A stretch of DNA of 64,000 nucleotides. Origin: Azolla caroliniana (Eukaryota; Polypodiophyta). The stretch's first letter is position 1; every line of letters begins with the position of its first letter. Made by a program: the position numbers and the translations under genes. Below the pieces are notes generated by a model. That model did no database searches. It worked only from the letters and a program-made list of their open reading frames with translations, and was not told where the DNA came from. This document shows, in pieces, positions 34,884-48,650 of this stretch. The DNA is taken from the NCBI GenBank assembly GCA_043228905.1, contig JBHGNT010000001.1, positions 34,596,001 to 34,660,000 of the forward strand. Direction: 5' to 3'.

Positions 34884-36675
34884 AAGCCACATACCCAGAC
34901 AGACCCTTGTCTTGAATAGGACTCCCTATAAGTATCTCTTAGGACCTTGCATTTAACCCTCCCTAGTGTTCGGAAGAATATCCACATTGCCTCAATTATG
35001 TCGAAAACATAGCCAAAGCCTCACCTGAAATGTGCCTTCTGTAAAATCACTTTCTTTCTTCTAGAGTTCAACATCTACTCACTTTCAGCATCTTCCAAAG
35101 ATAATAAAAGCTCCTTCCGGATCATCTAAGTCTTCCGATCATTGAATTCAATTTCTATATGTTTTGAGAAGAGACAAGTAATGAAATAGTTATCCTTGTG
35201 AGGAAACAAAGTAAAGTTGAGTTGCATTTAATATGTTTTCGTATGGCAACGTTTCTTGTGTATTGTGTGTCGTTAGTTGAAACGGTTTCCAAGGGTAGGG
35301 CATCGACATTCATAAGAGATGCATCTTATGTTGGATGATTATGTGCAAGAACAAGAGGGGAGCTGTGGTCAGTGGTACTAGGATTAAGACCCCTTTTAAT
35401 ATAATCACTCGTTTTGATCCCTAAACCCTTTTTAAAAGTTTATGCCCTTACAAAGAAATCTGACACATTATATCATTAATTACCAAGCCCTTAAGAGTTG
35501 TTATGCGGCTAAATTGTTCCAATGGGTGCCCATAAAGGTACAGTGAATTTGGAGGACATACACGTGCATTCCTCCCTCCATGGATGCTTACTTATCATCT
35601 ATGGCCTTTATCTTTTCACGTACACAAAATATTACCTTGGTATTGTCAAAAACGACAATATTACCCTTGGTTCAACCAATATTTCGCTAAGGTTGCCTCA
35701 TCACTGTCTATAATCTAATCAAACTATCTAGGCAAGCAATGTATTCAGCTACTAATCAAGACATCATACAAAGACAGTACCAGCTACTGACTGATCATAT
35801 CTGGTTTAATGGGGGCACTTCATTAATTACGCAATTTTGCAAAGTTTGTCAAAATACAAATAGTTAAATAAACAATAAAGAGCAACTTAATTACAAAATC
35901 CAATTGATTAACTTTACTACCTATTGCGGTTATAATGAAAAAAAACTTTGGACGTTATTGAAAAACATACAGTACTTTACTGGTAAGCCTACATCGTTGC
36001 CAAGGATAGGAGTGCTCATATTTTTTCAAATACCAAGCGAAAAACTTTCCAAAACAGTGTTTTGCTTTATTTCAAAAATACCCTTGAGTTGTCATTGACT
36101 CTCCAATTGTGCCAATGAGTCTGAAGGTGCAACCATATTTTATCCCCTTATTTATAGGTGCTATTTGGGCATTATATGGCTATTCATCCCTCTTTTATCT
36201 CCTCTTCTAGGGGCTAGCCAAGGGCAGTAATGGGTGATTAACTAAAACTAAGTGGAAGTACTCATAACTCAAACATTCAGGGTCATGCCGGGGAAACAAT
36301 CATAGTTAGCTACACAAATTCTTCTCATTAACAAATCTTCCAGGCCCCAACAAACTAGAGTTATGGTTTATAGAATCTGTCACTGAATTGTTGGTATATC
36401 GAAATTCATACATGCTAATATAGATCTCTTCAGATCAAAAGTGAAATGATATCCATCCACCACTAACTAAAAATTCTTTGGGACTGACCAATCATTTTTT
36501 GCATCTAAGCTTCGCATCTGGAAATCTTTTTTTTTTAATCTAATTGTACAGTCCATTGTCAGGTTGGTTATGACCTCTATGGAAGAATATTTAAGATATG
36601 ATGAAAAGAGAAGAAGAAGAAACCGGTTATGTATATGAAAATCTGATTTTGGACAGATTTTGGATTTTGACGAAG
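34884..36675. other. Intergenic region
   Basis: This convergent spacer lies between dirigent gene 2 (plus) and the phosphatidylserine synthase gene (minus). It must hold both 3' untranslated regions. No coding region, RNA gene or clear repeat was recognised; a T run occurs near 36528. Confidence 0.5.
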
Positions 36676-39600
36676 TTATGCAGCTTTTTTGGTTGTCATT
36701 CCATTCTTCTTCGTATGACTTTGAAGATATGATTTAACAGACCAAACGACCAGGAAACAAAATAATCCAAGTGCAAAACAAAGCCAGAACCATACTATCC
36801 ATCGTGGCATCAGCTCATTGTATAAACCTGTACCAAAGGTGAACTGTTAAATGCTAAAACCCTAATCAAGGTGGAAGAAATTAAGCCACCATACCTTGGC
36901 CAAACTTAATGCAAATCAAGACTTCAACAACGCAAATGGCAACAGAAACCCATGTGAATGCTCCAACTTTTTTTATCGGCATCCTGGAGGTGAAATTAGA
37001 TAGAATCAATACAAACATTCAACCGTATGTATCGCTAAGGAAATCTGAAAACACACAATGCAATACAATAACTTTTATGAAAGAGAGAAATAGATAGAGA
37101 GAATGATCATTACCATCCAGGAAGACCGAATATATGGTCTAAGGGATGGGGATGTGGATGGTCTATCAATTTTATGACTTTCATGTAACAGTATAAACGA
37201 CCAAACCAACAGCCAGAGAGAGAGGGTGCTATGAGACAAAACAAGTACATATGCATGCATTCTCTACATACATATGCCTTCTGAAAACAAATGAAGTGAT
37301 AAAAAAAAATTAGGATAAAATAGTGAGACTATAATGTGAAAGGTTACTGAGGACACGATTGGAGGAAGCGGGGTCCTCTAAGCCTACAGAATCAAAACTC
37401 GAATCCATAAGATGGATAGAGAAAGATATATTAACATCTCCAAATGACCATCTATAATGTGGCCCATATGTTGAGAAACCACACAAAGATAACTGTATTA
37501 ACTTGTCAAAGTGACTGGCAGAAGAAATTTATCATAATAATATATATAGAGAGAGAGAGAGACCTGTCTTGAAGATATGCATTATACTCTCGAATGGCAG
37601 GATTTGCTATAAGCCACCAAATAACTAGCCGATATACGTTTAGCGGATTGGATGGTGGAACCCAAAGGCAATATTTAAGAAAGAAAGCATTGAGCTCCAC
37701 TGTAAGTATGATAATTACGAGTCCGAGAATCTGAATAAATCTTAGTGGCCCTGATAAAGGGTGCCACTCATCTCTATCCCAATAGGCAGGAGTGAACTGA
37801 CCCAAGGAGCGTTTAACCTGATAAAACAAAAAATCAAGCAAGACAAGCATATGAACCCCCAAAGTAATACAATATATATTTGAACGTAGTAACAAGTAAA
37901 ACAACAAAACCAATTAGTTCATTTATTTTTTGGGTTTTAGGGACAAATGAGATTTTTTTTGAAGTCATTCATCTTGTTTTTTCGTGGTTCTAGTTAGAAA
38001 GGAATTCAAGTCCCAAATCACATGTCTTAAGAGTTTGAACCATACCTGTCCAAATATTTATTTAGAATATCACATCAAAAACATTTCAAAGTTATTTATT
38101 TTGGCTTCAGTATCTAATATCTCCAAAAAATCCAAGTTATTTGTCCTGGTTTACTGGACTAACAAGAAAATTATGAAACGTTTATTTTGATTTTAGGGAC
38201 TAATTAGAAATTTCGGTTTAGGTCTGGAATTTGAATCTAAACTACCCAATCGATCAATTAAGCAAGTCATTCCAAACATAATAAAAAAATCTCAATCCCT
38301 TAGCTTGTCGTTTGTCTTGATTGTAAATATGTAGGGTGGATATTTTAAGCCATTTATTTGAGTTAATTATAAGTGTTTGAAGTCTCAGACCCAAAATTAT
38401 TTCCAAACCCCAAAACCAAAATGGGGGGAAGGAAACAAGTAACAAACTCAAGATATATTGGGTAATTGAGAGTAAGATGACTAATCATTGTAGTACACAT
38501 TTCTTGAACAAAAACGATGCAAATAGTTCATTTGAACTCAAGATTTGACCAGAATAATTACATTTAAGATTTTGACCATATGGATTTTACTAATTCTGAT
38601 TGATCAGAGATACACGTGAAACATTTAATTGAAACTTGAGCATAAAATGTAGTGAGAAAAATGCCACATATGCTGTTAGGAACTAAAATTGCAGAACACT
38701 TACATACCTTGCCAAGAATGCTAGGCTGAAGACTTAACCCAACCCATTCATATGTCTTTCCATCAAAATAATGTACAGTCTTCATGCCTGCCCATATACC
38801 TTTTAAAAAGGCAAGAGAAGAAATTTAATAAAGTATTGGTGAAACACAGAGGATGAGACATTCATTTATGACACATTCTTATACTCATAGTTCATATTCT
38901 AGACTTGAATACAATAGCAAAGATGTTGGAACAATACCGATCCAATTACAGATCAATATATCCAGTATAATGCTGTCCCACCAACACTCATTGAAATTTG
39001 GCAGCATATGATTGAAGGTGACCTGCAATCCATCAACACACTGAGAACAGTTATACTCTTTTAACATAATTTATCCTTTTACGTGCACATGAACAACAGA
39101 ATGTATTTAGACCATATATTAAAACTAGAACAGGGTTCAAGTTTTATGCTCCTGCTAAAACAAATTCTATTTTTCTATCATTTAAACCACCAAAGACATT
39201 ACGCATAGTTGAAAAAAGTTACGAACTAAAGTACGAAATACGATACCTCCATCATCTCAAAACCTACAGATAATATCCATAAGAGAGAACCATTGCGAAT
39301 CATAATGGCTTTTCCCCACCAGCCAAGGACATGAGCTATTACAAACTCATCCAACACTGTGTCCTACAAGAATATCAATTCAACAAATACAACGCCGTAA
39401 ACATTCGAAACCGAAATAACAATATGATTTTTGGTTGGTACTGAATAGAAATCCGAGTAACCATCAAGATGTAAGCTACAGACCAATTTTGTCACATCAA
39501 GATCATGCATTGAGCAAGTTTACAATCATGAGAGATCCAATTAACCATCTTGGACAATCCACGAAAAGGGTTATGAACCAATTGTCACCTCCAGATCATA

Positions 39601-41837
39601 CATAAAACTCATCCAAGAGAAAGGCAAAAGATCAACCATCAAACTCACCAAATGTTGTTAAACTAAAAAGAAAAATAACTCACATGAATATGATCTCATT
39701 CAAATATTGAGGCTCTCAAAACTTAATATTCATTTACTGTTTTACATTCATTCATGGATGTTGTGCTAGTGTGGATGCATCTCATCCTATTCTATTCAAT
39801 CCTGCATGCAGCTAAACTTGCATAAATTGAAAGTGCAAGAGCATTTTTCCATTGTACACAGCGTGTCAGCCATCTGAAGGGTTTCGAGGTATGCCAATTC
39901 ACAAATGCATACATCATAACCATGAGCTCATTCATTCAGTAAATTTTCTACACAGAAATTTTGCACATGTTATAATAATCATTGATCCTAATAGCATTGA
40001 TGACATTACATATAAATTGATGAACATGCTTTTTGGATTATCTGGTGTGTACAACCGGCAATCAGAGCCATATGATCTCTCCGGAAGCTCTGCAAAGACC
40101 AAATTCAGTGATATAACAAGTTAAGGCTGAAAAGTTATTTAATTTTGGGACAAGCAAAAACTGCTATTCATAATCTGCACATACCAATACCCAAATCTGG
40201 ATGCAGATACTTCATAAATTGGCGTGCATCCTCTCGTGTCTTCAAACAAACAAAATGGAAAGCTGGTTAGTAAAGGCATAATCTAAACTAAAATTTCAAT
40301 CGATACTTTGCCTCTCTCAAGCAAGAACCAAATTTGGCAATGAAACAAGAGAAATTTACAGCAACCAGGGAGATACTTGGATCATGCGAGCAAAGAAACC
40401 TGGTTTAAATCTTACCTGAAATAAAATAAAAGAAAGGAAGACCAGGTACACCACCGCTATCCCATGGATTAAACGCCAAAAAGACGGATGAGGTCGAATG
40501 AGAATACTGAAATATGCATCACAATATTTCAGAACTCTTGTTAACGCCAGAATTTAGCACATTTGAATCATTTGCACATGAGCAAACTGAGTAGACTTAA
40601 AGCTTACGTATCAGGTGCCTGCAATAAGCAGTAACCCAGAAACACCGCAATCATTGCCCATATCCCTCTGAAAAAAGAAAGACAAAGATTGTTGGTGCTA
40701 ATTTCATTTTATGGGGAAAAAAAAGTTTGTCATAGTGGATTGCATCATCTTTATATAATGTTATGGGGTTTCAGAGTAAATTCTACATCTATTTTCATTA
40801 TAACCATCAAAAACAAATCCATTTGACATTTTTTATGATAGTACGTGGATTTATGAGAATGTCTTGCCCACGTATAGAGTCAAAAGTCAATTATTAACCC
40901 CAAATTTGTGCTTTTGGTCATTCAATTAACAAAATCAAAATATCTTCCCACACTCTGCCATGTAAATTGCATTGATGTCATGCAGCAAAGGGCCAAAATC
41001 CATATTTTATCAAAACCAACTCAATATCTACACAATTTTGAATATGTCTACCTTCTCACAGGACGATATTTTGATAATTTACTTGGTGATCAGTGACCTA
41101 AGTGCAAACAACATAATATGATGGATATGTGCAAAAAGTATATTGTGACAGTTTTGATTTTCATATCAAACAAAGACAAGTAGATACATGTACAGCCTGA
41201 GAGTAATTCTTCAGCAAACTATATTTTGGCATATCATGATCGCTACAATACATTAAAAGGAACTAGAATGAACGTAATGAATGGAATATCAAGGCAAGGA
41301 TGTGTTTATCATGTTTTCTGAGGGAAGGAATACAAATTTTGATTTTTATTATTTGGTAAAAGCCAATCACAGATATACACACCCATAAATTTGTTTTTTG
41401 TGAAAAGGCTTCTGGACATCTAATATGGACCATTCACAGTATGCTGAAAGAAAGGGATGGGATAACTTACCGATAAACGTTTGTTTCTTTATTGTTTTCC
41501 AATGATGACTCTTGATGTAAAGCTCCACTTGCCCAGCTGCATTTTTAGCAAGGTAAAAATCAATTTCACCAACACATACATACCTGTACAAATTGCACAA
41601 TATGCCTTACAAGTACATCATCAATAAATTGAATACACAGTGTGTAGCAAACAATAAGCCCTATGTAGTGGGGGCTAGGGATGATCAAACTTACACTAGC
41701 AAACATGCCCCAAGAAGAAGCACTGTAAGTGTACGTGGCTTATAGGCCCAGGCTGTCCATGGATCGAGGTCTTTTTCATCAATGCTAGTTTTCGTTTGCA
41801 CAGCACGAGATCTTTGTTGAATGCGATCAGAAGCCAT
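36676..41837 (-). CDS. PSS1: Phosphatidylserine synthase (base-exchange), 12 exons
   Basis: Exons in transcript order: 41837-41695, 41536-41471, 40667-40608, 40506-40416, 40239-40185, 40089-40010, 39363-39247, 39022-38938, 38799-38708, 37817-37564, 36983-36895, 36827-36676. They join in phase to 427 residues, the usual plant PSS1 length (about 425). The enzyme exchanges the head group of phosphatidylethanolamine for serine in the ER membrane. Hallmarks: [14 protein letters not shown] near the start, [35 protein letters not shown] (209-221), [28 protein letters not shown] and [10 protein letters not shown]. Several hydrophobic segments fit a multi-pass protein. A lysine-rich tail ([11 protein letters not shown]) ends it. 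Intron 10 contains an open stretch (37110-37175) that is not an exon, because direct joining restores the conserved sequence. The 5' untranslated region may include an intron extending toward 43 kb. Confidence 0.93.
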
Positions 41838-42559
41838 TGATGAAAAGAATTTGCCTTTTTGCAACTCTAGAAATTCCAGTTAATCAGAGTTCAAATGTAC
41901 TGTTAGACAAAGAATCCTCAATACACAAATAAAATGAAATGAAATAAATATTCTAGAAATGCAAATTTATAGTAGCATATTTAAAGCTTGAAAAGCATAT
42001 TTCTGCCTTCCAGCATTTTTAACGAGTATCTATTGACCAACAATATATATATATATATAATTGCCAAATTTTCAAACTAGTACATTTATAGATATACACA
42101 TAGTCTCTCTAGCGACTGTCTAATATCTATAAATAATTCACAAATAAATAAAAGAAATAGCAAAATTATATATAGGGAGAAAAATACACACACACATAAA
42201 GAGTATTTAATATCAATTTAAACATGCAAAATATGTCTTCCAGCATTATTAAGGAATATCTATTAAAACCTAAAAAACAATAAAGAATCAACAATGTTTA
42301 TAAACTATTATATATTTATATGTAAACATCACCATCTGGTGATACCAGGGCAAATAATCAGATATTAACAATCCATGGATCAGAAAACAGATGATGACCA
42401 TACTATGTTAGCCATATGTCCTCAATAACTCTTCTTATTCGAGCACTGGATGTTGTGCACTCATTGGATAACTATAAATGATAGGAGTCAATATAATTCC
42501 CATTGGAAGGGGCCTATGAAGAGGATAAAACGAGTGGATAAGTATCATGATCTTCTGAT

Positions 42560-43170
42560 ACTAATTTCAGATCATTGTATGAGCATGTGTTCAATGTGCT
42601 ATTCAAAACAAGAATTGGCACGTTTTCATTGTGATATGAGAATGTGCTCAATGGGTGATGATTGGATACAAGTATCAAATGCTTTCAGTGTGGCATCAAA
42701 ATGTTCAATCTGCACTTTGATGCAAGTATCAACATGCTTTCAATATGTGTCCGAATATGTTCAATGCACGATTTGAAAGTATCAACATGTTTTCAATGTG
42801 GTACTGGAATATCTTTGATGCATGCTTAGATACGAGTATCTGCATACTTCAAATGTACACTACAGAGAGTCTCTGGTTCGTGTTTCAATACACGTATTGA
42901 AATATTTTAAATATGGTACCAGAATATGTTCAATCCACAATTTCCTACAAGTATCCACATGCTCCCGATTGACCAACCAGAATGTGGTCAATGCATGCCT
43001 TGTCAAAAGCATCAGCATGCTTTCAATATGGTCGTATCAGAATATGTTGAACGCAGGTTTTGATGCAAGAATCCAAATTTCTTCAATGTGGTTTAAAAAT
43101 GTGTGCAATGTGATCCAACCATCACGACATTTTCTAGATGTGGGATCAGCATGTATTCACTGTGATATAA
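42560..43170. repeat. Degenerate 58-bp minisatellite
   Basis: A core phrase like ATATGTTCAATGCA recurs at about 42585, 42643, 42701, 42755, 42808, 42924, 42981, 43041 and 43098, a spacing close to 58 bp (one interval is double). Each unit also has AGTATCAACATGCTTTCAAT-like sequence. About ten units are present, well diverged, so the array is old. It lies upstream of the PSS1 gene. Confidence 0.75.
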
Positions 43171-43479
43171 GGATAACCAATCACACATACAATAATGGGA
43201 TCATTTTTTGAGGTGTTTTACAAACTAAAGATAGAAGATTGATGAATCATTCCAAGTTAGAACCATGGATGGATCATGTAAGGTCAGTTTTTCATCCCGT
43301 CAAGAGTACAGACAGCAACAAACACAATAAATTAAGGGTATAATGAAATAAGCTTTTCTGACTACTAACCGTTAATAGGGTCGATGCCAGCACCATAGAA
43401 GATACGTCGAAGAGTGATGTGGACCTTCTACAGCTTCACCTGTACTGTGGCTTCGTTTCTACGTTCAGCATATTTACAG

Positions 43480-43575
43480 GTACACACATACATACATTAT
43501 GCATACACACATACCGCATATATACATACATACTGATACACACACACATACATACATACATACATACATACATGA
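43480..43575. repeat. ACAT/CATA microsatellite
   Basis: Repeated ACATACAT and ACACACATAC tracts, longest near 43545-43572. Open frames across it encode only histidine/threonine/tyrosine repeats and are not genes. Confidence 0.85.
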
Positions 43576-45737
43576 TACATACATACAGCAGGCCTCTTCT
43601 CCCTCACTCACTCTTTCGGGGATCCTTCTTGTCACAAGTGGTGTACCAGGAAATGGAAAAAAAGAAACAAGTGTTCCAGATGCGTAGTTTGGCCGAAGCA
43701 ATGCAATGTTAGTCTATCCAATCCAATCCGCAATTATTATATCAGACATGTCATCGGCATGCTTTTGAACAAGTTCATGCAGCAAACGAAACAAAGATAC
43801 ATGAGAGCCTTGAACTATGGACTAGGTCATAGTGCAAACTCGGTGAGAAACGAACTCCCCCAAGAAGGAGATCTCCCTGAATCAACGTGGTATGCTCCTC
43901 ATAGCACATAAGTGTTGTCTCGCCTTCATCTAAGCACAAAGATGGCTTTTCTCCTATACAACTAAGCATGGGAAGATGCACCTTTTGACATTTTCTATTT
44001 ATGTTGTCCAATGTATTACTAAGAAACATTTTTAAATAACCAATGTGTAGTCGTGACATGTCATTGTAGCCAAACATTGTTGCATGTCATTATAAAAGTC
44101 ATGGGACATGTATTGGCCTATAAGAATGACATAAATACTATTAGCATCAGAACAATTTGCAAACAAAAAAATATATCACGGCACATGTTATGGAAAATGT
44201 GTTTCCTAGGAAGAAATACAAAGAGCAACAAAAGTTTCTCATAAGTTGTCTCGACATAACTACAACTTTACATTCTCAAGATTCTATATGATATTATAAA
44301 TTCAAGAGGTTAATAGAAATGGGGGTCCCCAATGAAAACCAAAACATGAGAAACATCAAGAGAGAAATTTGTTGTGAATGGATAAAAACAAACTCAACAT
44401 TCTTTAGCTCACACACATAAACAAGATATTATACAATTTTGAATAGGAAAGTGAAAAGAGGCCCACAAAAAAGTCTCCACAGTATTATGTTTTCCTTGAA
44501 AATGCACTGAGGATTATATGTTATTCGCATACATTATGAAATATTCATCATTATGGAAAGTATGATGGTCCAATATTATTTCCATCCTACATCATAAACA
44601 TGCACATGGCAATTGAATAGTGGAGCCTTTTTATAACAATGAATGTTAGGCTAGAAATATTTTTCTAAAAATGATGTGTGTCATTGTAAGCATATTGTGT
44701 AAATTGTGAAGGTTAAGTAGCTGACAAGTTATGTGCTTTAAACCTATATGTACCACAAGAAAGTGGAAAAGTTTTTATATTTAGAAAATATTGTCATTTT
44801 ATTGCATTATTTGTAAAACAAGATAAGGAAAAGAAATTAGAAATACTCCATGATTAATCATAGACATTGTTTATAAGACATGGAAGTATTTCTATGTGTT
44901 TTGTAGTATTATAAGTCCATTTTTCACAAAGCGTATAGATAACCAGTCAAAATGTTAAGGTGTTTGTTGTTATGATTGTGTTTCAAAGAGTAACGATATC
45001 TTATAGATTAAATCATGTTTTATACTTCACCTCATCATGTTTCGATCTTGTGAATCATATCGTGGGAGATACATATTTTGAAGCCATATTTAGTAGTTGG
45101 TTATATCTTATTTAAGAGTCTATTATTATTGGTTATTACTTAGTTATATATTTGTTTATCATTGCATAATCATCCTCCATTTTGTTAATATACATATTCT
45201 TCTCTATGTCTCTTTATATCATTCTATCTCTCCCTCTACTTGGTGGTTTACATTGTAGCATCTAAATCATGCACACACGCACACACACATGAGAGAGAGC
45301 CCTTTTGGAAGCCCCATCCGTGTATAATGAGAGAAATTACACATGATGATGTAGAGAGGGAGAAGAGGAAGGAAGATGCATAGATATCATGTGAGTTTCA
45401 TCCAAGGAGTAATAACAAGTGTTGAACCTAGATAACAAGCATCGATCAAACCCTTCTTTAACCGACAACTTGTTGTTGCAATTCCAACATCGAAACGATG
45501 ACTTTGACAATCCCGCAAAGCATAAAATACTCACACAAGAAAGTGAGAGAAACCACTCATGTGATGTAAACCGATACTAGTTTGCGCAGTTCAAGAGTGT
45601 TAAAAATAGTGTGGAGTTTGTTTGAAGTATGCATGGAGCCATTTTGTTTCAGAATATGTACATAAGGGTGAGAAGGGCCATCGAGCTGGGATGATGCGGG
45701 GCATAACGCGTGTCTACCGTTATAGTGGCTCTTTGAT

Positions 45738-45812
45738 CGATCGATCGATCTATCTATCTATCTATACATACATATATATACATACATACATACTTACTTA
45801 CTTACATATATA
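45738..45812. repeat. Compound tetranucleotide microsatellite
   Basis: Successive GATC, TATC, ATAC and TTAC tetranucleotide runs blend into a TATA tract. A separate short GGGGCA minisatellite lies at about 45913-45938, just before the lipocalin start. Confidence 0.85.
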
Positions 45813-46038
45813 TAATGTAGGGCATGTGTTGAGGAGGTCATTTGGGTGAAGGAGTCCAAAGTGTGTGGGAGAGCGGGGTATGGAATGATAGGGGCCATGA
45901 CCATGGGCAATGGCAGGGGCAGGGGCAGGGGCAGGGGAAGCTCAGGGGCATCTGTGAAGATAAGGGAAACAATGCGAGGAAGGATATGGTAGCTCGTTAT
46001 GGGTATCGAATCAGATGGCAATATTGGGGTCCAATTAG

Positions 46039-48465
46039 ATGGCATCTCTGCTCTCCTTGGCGTCTTCGAACTCCCAAATTCTCCTCAGCAAAACCAGGTT
46101 CTTGTTCTGTTGAGCGAGCAAGAGAGAAGAAAAGAGAGTATTTGTCCTTTGTTAATACACTTGCTCTGTTCTGTCAGGGTTACTTGCATCCCAATTTTGT
46201 TTAGTAGCTTCCGATTAATGAAGAGGAATGGTTCTTGCTATAATGCAAGGAGACTCCCCAATTTGCTATATTAGTGCTTGCTTATTTACCTCTGTTTTCT
46301 AAAATCAAAGTTATGCTACGTCTCTTCACACCCACATACACATATGTATATCTGTGTGTGAATGTTCATGTAGCAGGGAGGCCGATGTGTCAATGTTGGA
46401 TCAAATTGATTAAAAATTCCAGCTGCTGATATGTTACTGTGTGATGGAAAGTGAAAACCAATTCGAATTCTGGCAATTGCTATGATTGTCGATTACAAAT
46501 CTTTGCAGTTCATATAGTTTTACTTTTCTAGACTGTCTGGTGATTATGAAGGCTTTTTGCATAATAAGACTGGTTATTTTTAAATGAGAGAGGTAGATGT
46601 AAAAAATAAATAAATCTATATAATAATATTGTACCCTTGACAAAGTATTAAAAGAGGAAGAGAGAGAGGTCTTGGTGTAGATATAACTGCAAGAATACCA
46701 ATGGGAACAAGGTCATCATATCTTGCCAAAATATCATCCCATCTACTATTTGGGACTTGAAGGGCCATTCGTGTAAAGCCATTGCTTCGGTGTTGGTTGC
46801 AGCGTTAGTGGTCAACAATGCACATCAGGTATTCTATGTGGAGCAATATTTTTCCAAGAGCACTCTGGGAATATTGTTGATTTGAATGGCTTGCTTGTTT
46901 TTCTGAAGGAAGACACCCCAATTTTATTTTAGTTTTCTTCGGCTATTCCTCAGTTTTTCAAAAGATACCAGAATACCCCTGTGGTAGAAGGAAAATTCAT
47001 CTCTACAGAGGAATATCTGGTAAAGCTTGAAAAGTTGGGGGTACTATGATAAATACTCAACAAGTCAAGGTTCGCAAGGAAAAACTTAGGGGTGTTTATC
47101 ATCAAATGGCTATTTTTCACAGATTTTGAAAACTTTTTGGCTATTATTATGATGAATTTTTAAATATTGGCCTGAGCTTATAATGCATCGAGGAAATGCA
47201 AATATTATTTACAGAAAATAAACTAAGCATTTAGTAAGTCTGATAGGTTCCTTATTTTTTTCCATGGAATTTAGGGGTATTTTACCCTTATATAAATAAA
47301 CTGAAGTTTTTTACCAGGCTTTTGCGGAGAGCAATCATATCAGCAATACCTTGTGTCAAATAGCAGCTGTTCCCATTGACACTGTCCTAAGACTAGAGGG
47401 CACATCAGATGGTGAAATACCTTTTGTTATGGGAGGCATGACAGCTAAAAATTTTAATCCAGCAAGATATGCAGGAAGATGGTTCGAAGTTGCATCTTTG
47501 AAACGTGGATTTGCAGGACAAGGTCAAGAAGATTGTCATTGTACACAGGTTAGACTTGGAATTAGAAAATCATACCATTTCATCATTGACTAGGATAATG
47601 ACCTCACCTTGCAAAATAGTGGGTTGTCATGATATGATGAATAGAAACAATGTAGTGTTTATTTATTTATTTTTTGCGGGGAGGGGGGGATTACTCACGT
47701 GTCACTATAATGATTGGAAAATACCAAAAAAATGTGTGTTTTTCATTTGATTTCATGCTTCCATAGGGCTTGTATACATTTGACGAGAAGAAGAAAGCAA
47801 TAGAAGTGGATACTTTTTGTGCGCATGGCAGCCCAGATGGATATATAACTGGTATAAGAGGGGTTGTCAAGTGTGTCGAGGATACTGACATCATGATGGC
47901 AGAGACAGACGAAGAAAGACAGGAAATGATTGCATCCAAATGTTTTCTGAAATTTCCGTATCTACCCTTTATTCCTAAGGAGCCTTATGATGTCATTGAC
48001 ACGGATTATGATAATTTTGCGCTCGTGTCAGGAGCGAAGGACAAGAGCTTTGTGCAGGTACCTAGATAGTTTTTGATTCAATACTCCAGAAATGCAACAC
48101 ATATTTCAGCAAAATAATTTCTTGGATTTCAATTTTGTTGTTGAATATGGACTAATGACAAAACTAATTGTTCATAATTTCTGTAGATATATTCACGAAC
48201 ACCAAATCCAGGTCCAGAATTCATCGAAAAATACAAAAACTACTTGGGAACCATAGGATACAATGTAAAACAAATCAAAGATACACCCCAAGATTGTAAA
48301 GATACATCTATGGGGCAACTTCAAGAAATGATGGCAATGCCAGGAATGCAAGAGGCTTTGAACAATCGCTTCCCAGATTTGGAACTAAAACGACCTGTTC
48401 AATTTGATCCTTTAACTAGTGTCTTTGATACTTTCCGGAAACTTCTTGAACTGTACTTCAAATAG
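46039..48465 (+). CDS. LCNP: Chloroplastic (thylakoid lumen) lipocalin, 5 exons
   Basis: Exons: 46039-46097, 46681-46828, 47318-47548, 47767-48057, 48187-48465, joining in phase to 335 residues (Arabidopsis LCNP/CHL is about 353). This lipocalin binds lipids in the thylakoid lumen, protects against lipid peroxidation and is needed for sustained photoprotective quenching (qH). The start MASLLSLASSNSQ is a typical stromal transit peptide. A second hydrophobic segment, SVLVAALVVNNAHQAFA, ending near residue 72, looks like a lumenal signal. The lipocalin motif G-x-W is at 122-124 (YAGRWFEVASLKRGF), followed by a cysteine-bearing GQEDCHCTQ, and a TDY motif is at 225-227. DTFCAHGSPDGYITGIRG and YSRTPNPGPEFI are highly conserved in LCNP. 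The first exon is the least certain part; it was chosen because its phase and transit-peptide sequence fit. Confidence 0.88.
46905..47110. repeat. Dispersed repeat in lipocalin intron 2
   Basis: Phrases such as ATACCAGAATACCCC, ACAGAGGAATATCTGGTAA and ATACTCAACAAGTCAAGG resemble those in intron 3 of the Rab7 gene (8540-8965). The same order in both suggests one repeat family. No ends or target-site duplications could be defined. Confidence 0.45.
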
Positions 48466-48650
48466 CATGGCTGAAGTATTTTCAAAATCCTTTTATGTCA
48501 TCTTGGTTTTTAAAGAAAATTTAGTGTGTATTCATGATCAAGCAAACAAAACTATTTTATCTTCTTCACAATCAATAAAACAAAATTGTTTGCTTACTTG
48601 TTGCAGCCCTTACACTTAACTCACTCAGTCACTCTCTCTTTTATCATAAT

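Larger units (their letters stand above)
41838..46038. other. Intergenic region with satellites
   Basis: This divergent spacer lies between PSS1 (minus) and the lipocalin gene (plus). It includes the PSS1 promoter and possible untranslated exon, a minisatellite (42560-43170), an ACAT microsatellite (43480-43575), AT-rich unique sequence at 43.7-45.6 kb, and a compound GATC/TATC/ATAC microsatellite near 45738-45812. No gene was recognised. Confidence 0.5.

Noticed and set aside
37110-37175. Regular coding exon of PSS1
   Set aside because: Skipping it restores the conserved QDR-x-P-x-KKVGAF stretch exactly; including it adds unrelated sequence.
39852-40124. 90-codon plus-strand open frame
   Set aside because: It overlaps, antisense, exon 6 of the phosphatidylserine synthase gene, which has strong family support.
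43419-43712. 97-codon open frame rich in His, Thr and Tyr
   Set aside because: It is produced by the ACAT microsatellite.
45842-46274. Two plus-strand open frames of 91-120 codons before the lipocalin gene
   Set aside because: Their frames do not join the lipocalin exons. The overlapping frame starting at 46039 gives a transit peptide and the correct splice phase.
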